From Rubrivivax sp. (GTDB taxonomy: Bacteria; Pseudomonadota; Gammaproteobacteria; Burkholderiales; Burkholderiaceae_C): DNA of 64,000 nucleotides. The stretch lies in assembly GCA_016719535.1 (NCBI GenBank), contig JADJYX010000017.1, positions 240,417 through 304,416 on the forward strand, given 5' to 3'. Under the pieces are notes generated by a model that was given only the letters and a program-made list of their open reading frames with translations, made no database searches and was not told the DNA's origin. The position numbers were made by a program, and so were the translations under genes. Shown here in pieces: positions 57,446 to 64,000 of this stretch; the first letter of the stretch is position 1, and every line of letters starts with the position of its first letter.

Positions 57446-57664
57446 TCAGCTTGCGTCGATGGCTTCCCGCTGCTCTCGCAGCGCCGCATTCAGCGCCCGG
57501 GCCAGATCGCGCAGCCGCTCGCGGTATCCGCCCTTGAAGGGGTTGCGCGCCGCGCGCGCCTTGCCTTTAGCGGTGCGCGGGCCGGTGGACTTCTCCCAGG
57601 GCTTCCACTCGCGAATCAGCGCCGCTTGCCGTGCCCGCCGCTCGGGGGTCCATCCATTGCCCAT
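57446..57664 (-). CDS. Conserved small basic island protein
   Basis: 72 residues, strongly basic, with the sequence WTPERRARQAALIREWKPWE followed by STGPRTAKGKARAARN. This type of short protein recurs at the end of integrase/AlpA/primase islands in proteobacteria, often next to the gene seen here upstream. Its N-terminal coding part overlaps the preceding gene by 98 bp in another frame. Function unknown; basic character would fit nucleic acid binding. Confidence 0.7.
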   Translation of the reverse strand: MGNGWTPERRARQAALIREWKPWEKSTGPRTAKGKARAARNPFKGGYRERLRDLARALNAALREQREAIDAS

Positions 57665-58205
57665 ACTGCTGCTCCAATAGTTCGCTCGGCGCGGTTGTTG
57701 AATTCGCCGCGGGCGGGCGCGCGTCCGCGCGTACTGTTCCGCTCGGCGCCGCGCCGCCGTTGTTCACCTGCTGCTGCCCGCCGTTGTTGACGTTGGCTTG
57801 CTTGGCGAACAGCACCTGCTTCGGCATGCGCAGCTCGGCCAGCGCCGTGATGGCCTGCCTGCTGCCGGTGGCGGCCTTCAAGGCAAGACTGGTCACGGTT
57901 TGCAGGTTGTCGCGGCTGGTCTGCTGCTGCGCCTTGAATGCCAGGTCGGCGAACATGGCCTGTAGCGTCACGCTCTGCGACAGCAGCATCTTCTCGAGCA
58001 CCGACAGATCGCCAGCGGCTACTCCTTTCACGGTGTCGGCGATGAAGCAGCGCAGATCGTGCGCATCGGCTGCGCCGTTTCCGATGCCCGACAGGGATCG
58101 GGCAGCCACGGCGGCGCACGCGCTGCCGTCCACCATCGTTTCGGCCGCCCAGCGCCGGGCCTCAGGGCTGGCGGGCATCGCATCGGGCTTCTTCTTCGCT
58201 GGCAT
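57567..58205 (-). CDS. Conserved island protein of unknown function
   Basis: 212 residues, mostly helical. The core includes LSVLEKMLLSQSVTLQAMFADLAFKAQ and ALKAATGSRQAITALAEL, then KQVLFAKQANVNNGGQQQVNNG and a Pro/Ser/Thr-rich tail. Such proteins accompany the WTPERRARQ-type small protein in mobile elements. No enzymatic motif seen. It starts 4 nt before the preceding Cys-cluster gene ends. Confidence 0.7.
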   Translation of the reverse strand: MPAKKKPDAMPASPEARRWAAETMVDGSACAAVAARSLSGIGNGAADAHDLRCFIADTVKGVAAGDLSVLEKMLLSQSVTLQAMFADLAFKAQQQTSRDNLQTVTSLALKAATGSRQAITALAELRMPKQVLFAKQANVNNGGQQQVNNGGAAPSGTVRADARPPAANSTTAPSELLEQQYGQWMDPRAAGTASGADSRVEALGEVHRPAHR

Positions 58206-58209
58206 CGAA

Positions 58210-58875
58210 TCACCTCGCAGGGTTGAAACCGGGACAGTCCTGAAACGTCGTCACCAGCTCGGCCGCCAGCTCGCGCGCCACGGCGGCGGCCTGGTGGTTG
58301 CCGCAGCGCCAGGGCCGGGGGCGCAGGTGCAGGCACTCGACACACGCCCGGCGGTCATCGCCCCGAACGTCGCGCAGGTGCAGTCGCTCGGCCAGGTCGT
58401 CGGGGTCGTCGCCCACGAAACCCAGTCGGCGCAGGGCATCGGTGCGGTCATTGAATAACCCGATGGCGGCATCCTGCCAGGGCTCAGCATGCGCTTCGTC
58501 GGCCTCGGCTCGCGTCAACCTGTAGGGCCGCCCAGCCTGCGCTTCGAGCGGCTCGCGCGGCGCAAAGGCGGCGCAGCTCTCGGCGTGGCCCTCGCCCGGC
58601 CAGGCAATCCCGAAGCCATGCCCCGGCGGGAACAGCCCGGCGGCCTCGGGCTCGACGCAGGTGCCGCGCGGCAGGCGGTGCGTGCATCCGGCGCAGGTGC
58701 GCGACTCGTTCGCGGCCGGTTGAAAATTCGCCGTGTCCCCCCCTCGGGGCACTGCCAAAACTGACAGAACGGGGGTTGCGTCGGTTTTGTCAGTGTCTGG
58801 CAGTGGGGGGGTGCTGATTTCTTCGGCCCTGCTGACAGGCAGCAGCTCAGCCAGTCGGGCGGCCCACTTACCCAC
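58210..58875 (-). CDS. Island protein with two Cys clusters
   Basis: 221 residues starting at GTG 58875, which overlaps the DUF3987 stop by 8 nt. One cluster is CAGCTHRLPRGTC (Cys61, 64, 73), the other ACVECLHLRPRPWRCGNH (Cys178, 181, 191 plus a histidine), suggesting two zinc-binding knuckles. The N-terminus has a Thr/Pro-rich linker. Similar proteins accompany DUF3987 genes in prophage-like islands. The role is unknown; DNA or protein binding is inferred. Confidence 0.72.
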   Translation of the reverse strand: MGKWAARLAELLPVSRAEEISTPPLPDTDKTDATPVLSVLAVPRGGDTANFQPAANESRTCAGCTHRLPRGTCVEPEAAGLFPPGHGFGIAWPGEGHAESCAAFAPREPLEAQAGRPYRLTRAEADEAHAEPWQDAAIGLFNDRTDALRRLGFVGDDPDDLAERLHLRDVRGDDRRACVECLHLRPRPWRCGNHQAAAVARELAAELVTTFQDCPGFNPAR

Positions 58876-60406
58876 GTCGCGCCCCCTCGGTCAGGCTATA
58901 GGCCGTGGTCGGCCGGCCACCATCGGCGCCGGTTCCGATGGTTGCCTCGGTCAGCCAGCCATGCGCCGCCAGCATGTCCAGGGCATCGGCCACCGCCGCG
59001 CGGTCGCTCAGCCCGGCCCATTGGTTGCGGTACACGTCGCGCGCCGTGAACGGGTCCGGCAGTGCGCCCGCCTGCGCCTTTTCCACGATGGCGCGCGCCG
59101 CCCGCACCGTCATCCGCCGTCCGCTGCCATGCAGTCGCCGGGCGTGGCTCTCGAAGTAGTCGGCCAGGGCCAGCGCGCGAATGGTCGCGGCTTCCGTCAC
59201 CGGGCCGACGCCGCCGTCGATCACATGCAGCGCCAGGGCCAGTGCCGGGACGTGGTGCCGGAATTTCGACAGGGCGCCTTCCAGGCCCTCGCATTCGGCG
59301 CCTCGAATCGTCCGCTCGAATTCGGACCGCCACTCGCCGAAGGCTTCGCGCGCCGACTCATCGAACCGCAGAAACGGCAGGCCCCGCGTCAGGCCCTCCG
59401 GGTCGGTGTCGAATTCAGCGTGCAGGGCTTCCGTCGTCAGACCGTCCAAGCGATCGAACACGGCCCACACGCGCCGCCGTGATTCGGTATCGGGCCAGCG
59501 GTCAACCTCGCGCCAGGCGCCGGGCGAGTCCGGCCAGGCGATCAAAAACCGCTCGATCAGCCCGTCGTCGGCTGCGCCCCGCCGGGCCTGCTGCACCAGT
59601 TCCGACAGCGGCCCCGGTTGAATGCCGCCGATGATGGACAGGCGCGCATCCGGGACCGTCACCGTCCCGCGCCCGATGCGGTCAAAGGTGTAGCGCCCGC
59701 CGCTCCATGCTTGCAGGAAAAAGCCCCGCGCGGGTGCAGCCTCTTCCCGCGCAAGATGGACCAGCATCCCCCGCAGTTCGTCGCGCACCAGCAGCAGCCC
59801 GTCCGGGTTCTCTTCCAGCAGCTCGCCGGCTTTTTCATACGTCAGGTCGTTGACCACATAGCGCCGCCGGGTCGGCGCCTCGGTGTCGTCGTCGTTGACC
59901 AGCAGGGACAGCACATCGGCGCCGCCGTCGTTCTTCAGCGCCTTGCGTGCGGCCTTGATGTTTTCCTCTGCCCGCAGCTTGGCGGCCAGCGCCTCGGCTT
60001 GATGGTGCGATGCCTGCGCGTTGAAGGCTTCGGCCGCGCACGCTTCGAGTCGGTCCATCGGCGCCAGGGCTTGCGACATGGCGGGCGATTTCATGAACCC
60101 GGGCCGACCGACGATCAGCGCCCACAGATTGCCCCGCTCGGTCCAGTCGGTGCGCCGTTGCGGGCGCACGGCCACGCGGCGCGCCACCAGCGAGGCAGCG
60201 GCCACCAGCAGCGGCACGGCCACGAAGTCCGGCGGGCACTGCATTCGCTCGGCCACATCCGCCACCCACGGCCGGAAGGCTTCGGGCAGCGCCGCCAGCG
60301 GGAAGGGCTCGACGGGCAGCAGCTCGGGCGGCAGGGACTGGGGCACCTCGACAGGTGCAGCGCCGGCCGCTTGCAGCCGCGCCAGGTCTTGCACGGCGGC
60401 GCTCAT
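58868..60406 (-). CDS. DUF3987 domain protein (helicase/primase-associated)
   Basis: 512 residues from ATG 60404-60406, overlapping the primase stop as ATGA. It has a P-loop-like GRPGFMKSP (100-108) typical of DUF3987, the segment PDGLLLVRDELRGML and a winged-helix-like C-terminus (TARDVYRNQWAGLSDRAAVADALDMLAAHGWL). DUF3987 proteins pair with Toprim primases in satellites and integrative elements and probably act in element replication. Confidence 0.85.
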   Translation of the reverse strand: MSAAVQDLARLQAAGAAPVEVPQSLPPELLPVEPFPLAALPEAFRPWVADVAERMQCPPDFVAVPLLVAAASLVARRVAVRPQRRTDWTERGNLWALIVGRPGFMKSPAMSQALAPMDRLEACAAEAFNAQASHHQAEALAAKLRAEENIKAARKALKNDGGADVLSLLVNDDDTEAPTRRRYVVNDLTYEKAGELLEENPDGLLLVRDELRGMLVHLAREEAAPARGFFLQAWSGGRYTFDRIGRGTVTVPDARLSIIGGIQPGPLSELVQQARRGAADDGLIERFLIAWPDSPGAWREVDRWPDTESRRRVWAVFDRLDGLTTEALHAEFDTDPEGLTRGLPFLRFDESAREAFGEWRSEFERTIRGAECEGLEGALSKFRHHVPALALALHVIDGGVGPVTEAATIRALALADYFESHARRLHGSGRRMTVRAARAIVEKAQAGALPDPFTARDVYRNQWAGLSDRAAVADALDMLAAHGWLTEATIGTGADGGRPTTAYSLTEGARRG

Positions 60407-61695
60407 GCTCCCGCCCCTTCGGCGGTGACGGCGGTTCGCAGCGCCCACACGTCGGCCCAGTCGGCGCCGTCGTCGGTCGGCGTCAGCACCTCGGACCGCA
60501 GCCGCGCGGAAAACGCGCGCGCGCGCAGGGACTCGGCCGCCTCGCGCCCGGCCCTGTCGGCGTCGGCGAAGATCACCAGCCGCTGCACGCCGCCCGGCCA
60601 GCGCCACGCCGCCAGGTTGCCGGCGCAGTAGGCGGCCACGGTCGGCACGGTCGATGCGCACCAGCAGGCCAGCGCGGTTTCGATGCCCTCGGCAATGCCG
60701 ATGACGCCGCGCTGCGGCTTGTGCAAGGGTATGCAGGCACCGGCCAGCGGCCCGGCGGCGGCGGACAGCTTCTTGACGCTGGGCACCTCGGCCTTGCGGC
60801 CGTCCGCGGTCAGGTAGGTGCGATGCAGCGCCACCATGCGGCCATCGGGCGCAACGACGGGCGCCACCATCGCCGGGAACATGCCCAGCCTCTCGCCATC
60901 GTGCCAGTAGGTCAGGCCACGATGCAGCCGCAGGCACGCGGGCAGCGGCCACACGCCACCGAAGCCCCGGCGCTTCAGGTACAGCGTCACCGGATCGCCG
61001 GGCACAAGGGGCATGCACTCGGCCCAGGTGCGCGCGATGCGCTCCGCAGCCTCGGCCCACAGGGCGCGCTGCTGGGCCTCGCGCTCCACGGTCGCGGCCA
61101 TTACCTGCCGCGCCAGCTCGGCGCGCTGCTGGCGGGTCATGGTGGCGCGGTCGATGGCGCTCCACGTCTCGGAGATGCCGGCCCGGTAGCAGCCGAACAC
61201 GCCGCCCCGCAAGTCGGCGAACAGTTTGCACCAGCCGGCGCTATCGCCGCGGCGGTCGCGAGTCGGGAACCGGTGGAACCGGCCGGGCTCGATCACCTCG
61301 GGCGCATGGCCCAGCGCGGCCAGGATCGCAGCACGGAAGGATTGGACGGGATCGCTCATAGGCCCCCCCCCTGCCATGCGTTGCACAAGGGCCAGCACGT
61401 CATCGCGCGCAGCCTCGAAGCCGGCCACGGCGGCCGCCAGGGCCTCGGCGCCGTGGACGGCGCCGATGCAGGCGCCGTGCGCATGGCGCAGCATCCATGC
61501 CGCCGGGCCGATGCTGCGGGCTTCGATTCCCAGCAGCGCGGCGCGGGCTATCGCGGTTGCGGCTGCCTTGGCAGAATCCGGGGCGTTTGTTTCCCTGATC
61601 TCTCCGACAAGGCCGACGTTCCCCGCGTCGGCCTTGTCACTTGTGGGCGTGACTGGCCCCGGGGCTGCGGCCCCGACGTGATGGCGGGCGGCCAC
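60403..61695 (-). CDS. Toprim primase-like protein, possible two-part fusion
   Basis: The frame of 430 codons starts at GTG 61695. From residue 113 (ATG 61359) it matches island primases: MSDPVQSFRAAILAALG, the zinc-finger-like HRFPTRDRRGDSAGWCKLFADLRGG region, then a Toprim domain with the acidic residues in GIAEGIETAL (Glu224 counted from that ATG) and FADADRAGREAA (Asp266, Asp268). The first 112 residues look like a separate small island protein. A G9 tract (61363-61371) lies exactly at the join. Starts at 61695 or 61359 are both possible. Confidence 0.82.
   Translation of the reverse strand: MAARHHVGAAAPGPVTPTSDKADAGNVGLVGEIRETNAPDSAKAAATAIARAALLGIEARSIGPAAWMLRHAHGACIGAVHGAEALAAAVAGFEAARDDVLALVQRMAGGGPMSDPVQSFRAAILAALGHAPEVIEPGRFHRFPTRDRRGDSAGWCKLFADLRGGVFGCYRAGISETWSAIDRATMTRQQRAELARQVMAATVEREAQQRALWAEAAERIARTWAECMPLVPGDPVTLYLKRRGFGGVWPLPACLRLHRGLTYWHDGERLGMFPAMVAPVVAPDGRMVALHRTYLTADGRKAEVPSVKKLSAAAGPLAGACIPLHKPQRGVIGIAEGIETALACWCASTVPTVAAYCAGNLAAWRWPGGVQRLVIFADADRAGREAAESLRARAFSARLRSEVLTPTDDGADWADVWALRTAVTAEGAGA
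61363..61371 (-). repeat. G9 homopolymer at the primase start
   Basis: Nine consecutive C on the plus strand (G on the coding strand) end three bases upstream of ATG 61359. As written the run keeps the upstream 112 codons in frame with the primase. A change of one base would separate the two. It also supplies a G-rich ribosome-binding stretch. Confidence 0.8.
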
Positions 61696-61698
61696 GGC

Positions 61699-61974
61699 TC
61701 ACGCCCCTGCCTGCGCCGCCAGCCAGGCGGTCAGATCACCGGCCCGGATGCGGGTGCAGCGCGCGCCCAGGCGGACCAGGCGCGGAAAGCTCGGATCGGT
61801 CTTGGCCTTGCGGTACAGCGTGGCTTCGCTCGTGCCAGCTACTGCCGATGCCGTGCGCATGGTCAGCAGCGCATCGGCGATTTGCGCCGCGTGCAGCGGC
61901 TGAGTGCCGCCGCGCTTGGGCTTGTCGGCTGCGGCCTTGTCCGCCTGCGCCGCGTGGAAGGTGTCGGGTTGCAT
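61699..61974 (-). CDS. alpA: AlpA-family helix-turn-helix regulator
   Basis: 91 residues with a MerR-like winged helix (about 34-85): LLTMRTASAVAGTSEATLYRKAKTDPSFPRLVRLG and the family-typical end RAGDLTAWLAAQ. AlpA proteins control excision and transcription of P4-like elements. An N-terminal Lys/Ala-rich extension of about 25 residues precedes the domain. The primase begins 3 nt after its stop, suggesting one operon. Iteron-like repeats lie just upstream. Confidence 0.88.
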   Translation of the reverse strand: MQPDTFHAAQADKAAADKPKRGGTQPLHAAQIADALLTMRTASAVAGTSEATLYRKAKTDPSFPRLVRLGARCTRIRAGDLTAWLAAQAGA

Positions 61975-62010
61975 GTGCGCCCTCGTGAATCAACACGGGG
62001 CGCAGTCTGG

Positions 62011-62062
62011 AAATTCGGGGTTCCGATGTGGCCGAATTCGGGGATCGGCTGGCCGAATTCGG
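62011..62062. repeat. AATTCGG iterons upstream of alpA
   Basis: The gap in front of alpA holds three AATTCGG copies at 62012-62018, 62035-62041 and 62056-62062, at 23- and 21-bp spacing (about two helical turns). The last two are within identical TGGCCGAATTCGG blocks (62029-62041, 62050-62062), each centred on the palindrome CGAATTCG. They could be operator sites for AlpA or a replication origin for the element. Nothing else in the window has this sequence. Confidence 0.6.
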
Positions 62063-62761
62063 CTATCGGGCGACCTTCGCGGCTTCCTTCAACCACTTGC
62101 GCACGGTGTCATCGCTCACGGAACAGCCGGCGGCATCGGTGGCGCTGGCGATGATCGCGGCAGCTTCGCCGCGCTTGGCGTCAGGATCGAACTTGTACGG
62201 GGGCGCTATCGCCATGCCATAGATGATCTTCAGCAGGGTTTCCCGCTCGCGCGTTTTCAGCTCCTTGACCTCATCGCCCGGCGCAGGCGGAACTTCAGCG
62301 GGTGGTGCCTCTGCCTGCGCCGCGCCGCTGAATGAGCCGGAGTCGCCAAGAGCGGCCAGCGAGGCTTCTACGAAAGCCGCCTCAGCCTGCGCCGCGTCAA
62401 GGGCCGCAACCCTTTCGCGAAGGGGCTCGATACTGCTAACCGTATAGCGCCGCAGGCCCTCCATGTAGCGGCGCAGTACGGCCTCGCTATGGCGCCGCCG
62501 ATAGTCAAGCGCGACGACGAACAAGGCTAGGGACAGGACCAGCAGGCCGACGGCCAAAACCAGCAGAACCCAAAGGGCGCGCGCGTCGAGCGGCGGCCTA
62601 TCCATCGCCTCGCGAATCCAGCCAACGCTTACGGGCACAAAGACAGCCCAAAATGCAGCCGCACCAGCGAGCCAATCCCGCCAGCGCAATTCCCAGCGTT
62701 CTCGAATCCACTCGCGCCAGCGTCCGATCCGGTTCTCTTCGATCCTTGGATCGTCCTTCAA
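62063..62761 (-). CDS. Two-TM protein with C-terminal helical domain, unrecognised
   Basis: 232 residues starting at TTG 62759-62761 with GGGGA upstream. A Trp/Arg-rich N-terminus (about 13-30) leads into two membrane segments (about 31-49 and 62-85) with a short loop between, then a coiled-coil-like stretch (about 88-138), an Ala/Pro/Glu linker (145-165) and a C-terminal helical domain (about 168-230: RERETLLKIIYGMAIAP, then SVSDDTVRKWLKEAA) that looks DNA-binding or self-assembling. It lies between integrase and alpA, where islands often carry cargo. I do not recognise the full protein and assign no function. Confidence 0.75.
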   Translation of the reverse strand: MKDDPRIEENRIGRWREWIRERWELRWRDWLAGAAAFWAVFVPVSVGWIREAMDRPPLDARALWVLLVLAVGLLVLSLALFVVALDYRRRHSEAVLRRYMEGLRRYTVSSIEPLRERVAALDAAQAEAAFVEASLAALGDSGSFSGAAQAEAPPAEVPPAPGDEVKELKTRERETLLKIIYGMAIAPPYKFDPDAKRGEAAAIIASATDAAGCSVSDDTVRKWLKEAAKVAR

Positions 62762-62863
62762 AGCATTCCCCGATGCACCCCGGTAGTAGGTGCCGCGCCA
62801 GCCCGCCGGGGGACGGGTTTTCGGGGATCAGCCTAGGCGCGGCGGAACTCGGTTGCCGTCAGG

Positions 62864-64000
62864 TCAGGCGGCGCGCTCCGGCAGCGGGATCACGTCGGCG
62901 CCCTTGCGCAGTCGGTCCAGGTAGTCGGCCCACTCGTTCATCATCTTCCGCCGCTGCTCCATGTATTCAGCGCGGTCATAGGCCATCCCCAGCGGGCCAG
63001 CCTTGCCGTGCGCCAGTTGGTCCTCGATCACGTCCTGCGCGATACCGGGCAGGCGCTCGGCAATCAACGTGCGCGCCATCGCACGGAAGCCGTGCGGGGT
63101 CATTTCCTCATTCGTGTAGCCCAGCCGGCGCAGCGCACCCCGGACGGTGTTTTCACTCATGCACCGCTCGCCAGTCAGCAGGGACGGAAACACAAAGCGG
63201 CCATGCCCGGTCAGCGGGTGCAGGTCGCGCAGTGCCGCCACGGCCTGCGGGGACAGCGGCACAAGGTGCGGCCGGCCGTTGATCTTGGCTTGCACGGTGC
63301 GCTTCATGTCCGCGGCCGGGATGGTCCACAGCGCCGCGTCCAGGTCCACATGCGCCCACTCCATCGCCCGGATGTTGCCCGGCCGCTGGAAGGTCAGCGC
63401 CGACATCAACAGCGCCGCCCGCGTCGCGGGTTGGCCGGCATAGCCTTCGATGGCGCGCAGCAGTTCGCCCGCGCTCACCGGTTCCAAAACGGCGGCCATG
63501 TGGCGCTCGGTGTAGGACTTGAGTGCACCGCGCAGGTCGGCGGCGGGGTTGCCCTTGCAGCGGTCGGTGGCGATGCCGTAGCGGAATACCTGCCCCGCGT
63601 ACTCGCGCAGGTCATGCGCCAGACGCAGCGCCCCGCGGGCCTGCACCTTCCGCAGCACTTCCAGCAGGGCCGGCGCCGTCACGTCGGCCAGCGGCAGCGC
63701 GCCCAGCCAGGGGAAAAGATCCTTCTCACAGCAGCGCAGCCACTGCCTGCGGTGCGCATCGCTCCATGCGTGCGCCTTCGTGCCGTGGAACTCGCGGGCC
63801 ACGGCCTCGAAGGCGGTTGCACTGGTGACGGCATTCGTCAGGCGCTCGGCCCGGCGGGACTGCACCGGGTTGACGCCCTCGCGCCGGGCGCCCTTGGCCT
63901 TGTCGCGCGCTTTTCGGGCATCCCTCAGCGACAGCGCCGGGTACGCGCCCAGCGCCAGGCGGGATTCCTTGCCGTCCGGGTAGAACTTCCAGAACCAGCG
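62864..64000 (-). CDS. P4-type tyrosine recombinase (integrase), 5' end outside window
   Basis: The frame is open to the right edge, beginning RWFWKFYPDGKESRLALGAYP, the DUF4102-like N-terminal arm-binding domain. The SAM-like core-binding domain follows, and the catalytic domain has the box I arginine in FQRPGNIRAMEW, HGFRAMART (HxxR) and the tyrosine region AYDRAEYMEQRRKMMNEWADYL. It integrates and, with an excisionase such as AlpA, excises the element. The 379 codons present are most of the gene; the start lies past 64000. Confidence 0.93.
   Translation of the reverse strand, partial: RWFWKFYPDGKESRLALGAYPALSLRDARKARDKAKGARREGVNPVQSRRAERLTNAVTSATAFEAVAREFHGTKAHAWSDAHRRQWLRCCEKDLFPWLGALPLADVTAPALLEVLRKVQARGALRLAHDLREYAGQVFRYGIATDRCKGNPAADLRGALKSYTERHMAAVLEPVSAGELLRAIEGYAGQPATRAALLMSALTFQRPGNIRAMEWAHVDLDAALWTIPAADMKRTVQAKINGRPHLVPLSPQAVAALRDLHPLTGHGRFVFPSLLTGERCMSENTVRGALRRLGYTNEEMTPHGFRAMARTLIAERLPGIAQDVIEDQLAHGKAGPLGMAYDRAEYMEQRRKMMNEWADYLDRLRKGADVIPLPERAA

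Overview
This is a GC-rich (about two thirds G+C by eye) bacterial chromosome segment. Gene order and protein sequences point to a betaproteobacterium of the order Burkholderiales (Rubrivivax/Leptothrix/Comamonadaceae-like). This rests on linkage blocks typical of that order: rpsB-tsf-pyrH-frr-uppS-cdsA-dxr-rseP-bamA-skp-lpxD-fabZ; purA-hisZ-hflC-hflK-hflX-hfq-der-bamB-yfgM-hisS-ispG-rodZ-pilW-rlmN-ndk; and odhA-odhB-lpdA-zapE. The genus cannot be fixed from sequence alone.

Layout. Positions 1-11441 (minus strand) hold the ribosomal protein S2/EF-Ts operon, followed by UMP kinase, ribosome recycling factor, isoprenoid/phospholipid/undecaprenyl lipid synthesis, the site-2 protease RseP, the outer-membrane assembly factors BamA and Skp, and lipid A enzymes LpxD and FabZ (cut by the window edge). 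Positions 11653-15890 (plus) carry an amidase, a DadA-like D-amino-acid dehydrogenase and the NAD(P)HX repair enzyme Nnr. RNase R (minus) abuts a tRNA-Leu(CAG) gene (plus) that has its own promoter and tandem duplicated terminators. Positions 18435-35023 (minus) are the purA-to-ndk block (purine and histidine synthesis control, HflK/C, Hfq, Der, BamB, translation and isoprenoid enzymes, pilus factor). Then come rluB-scpB, rluD, bamD (plus), a DinG-type helicase, a YdcH-like protein, a PP2C phosphatase (plus), a repeat-rich secreted protein, zapE and the 2-oxoglutarate dehydrogenase genes lpdA-odhB-odhA. Positions 50997-57266 hold a CxxCxxCC protein, a nitronate monooxygenase-like protein, an acyl-CoA dehydrogenase, etfA/etfB and an MFS transporter.

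From about 57.4 kb to the right edge lies an integrative mobile element with all genes on the minus strand: a P4-type tyrosine integrase (running off the window), an unrecognised two-TM protein with a C-terminal helical domain, iteron-like repeats, an AlpA regulator, a Toprim primase-like protein, a DUF3987 protein, a double Cys-cluster protein and two overlapping conserved island proteins.

The main anomalies are an in-frame amber codon splitting zapE; three 1-nt indels inside etfB/etfA, all in C/G-rich stretches; an RNase R without its N-terminal winged helix; a G9 tract at the primase start; AATTCGG iterons in front of alpA; and the unknown membrane protein beside the integrase. No CRISPR array, insertion sequence or rRNA gene was seen. 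No gene-free stretch exceeds about 300 bases.
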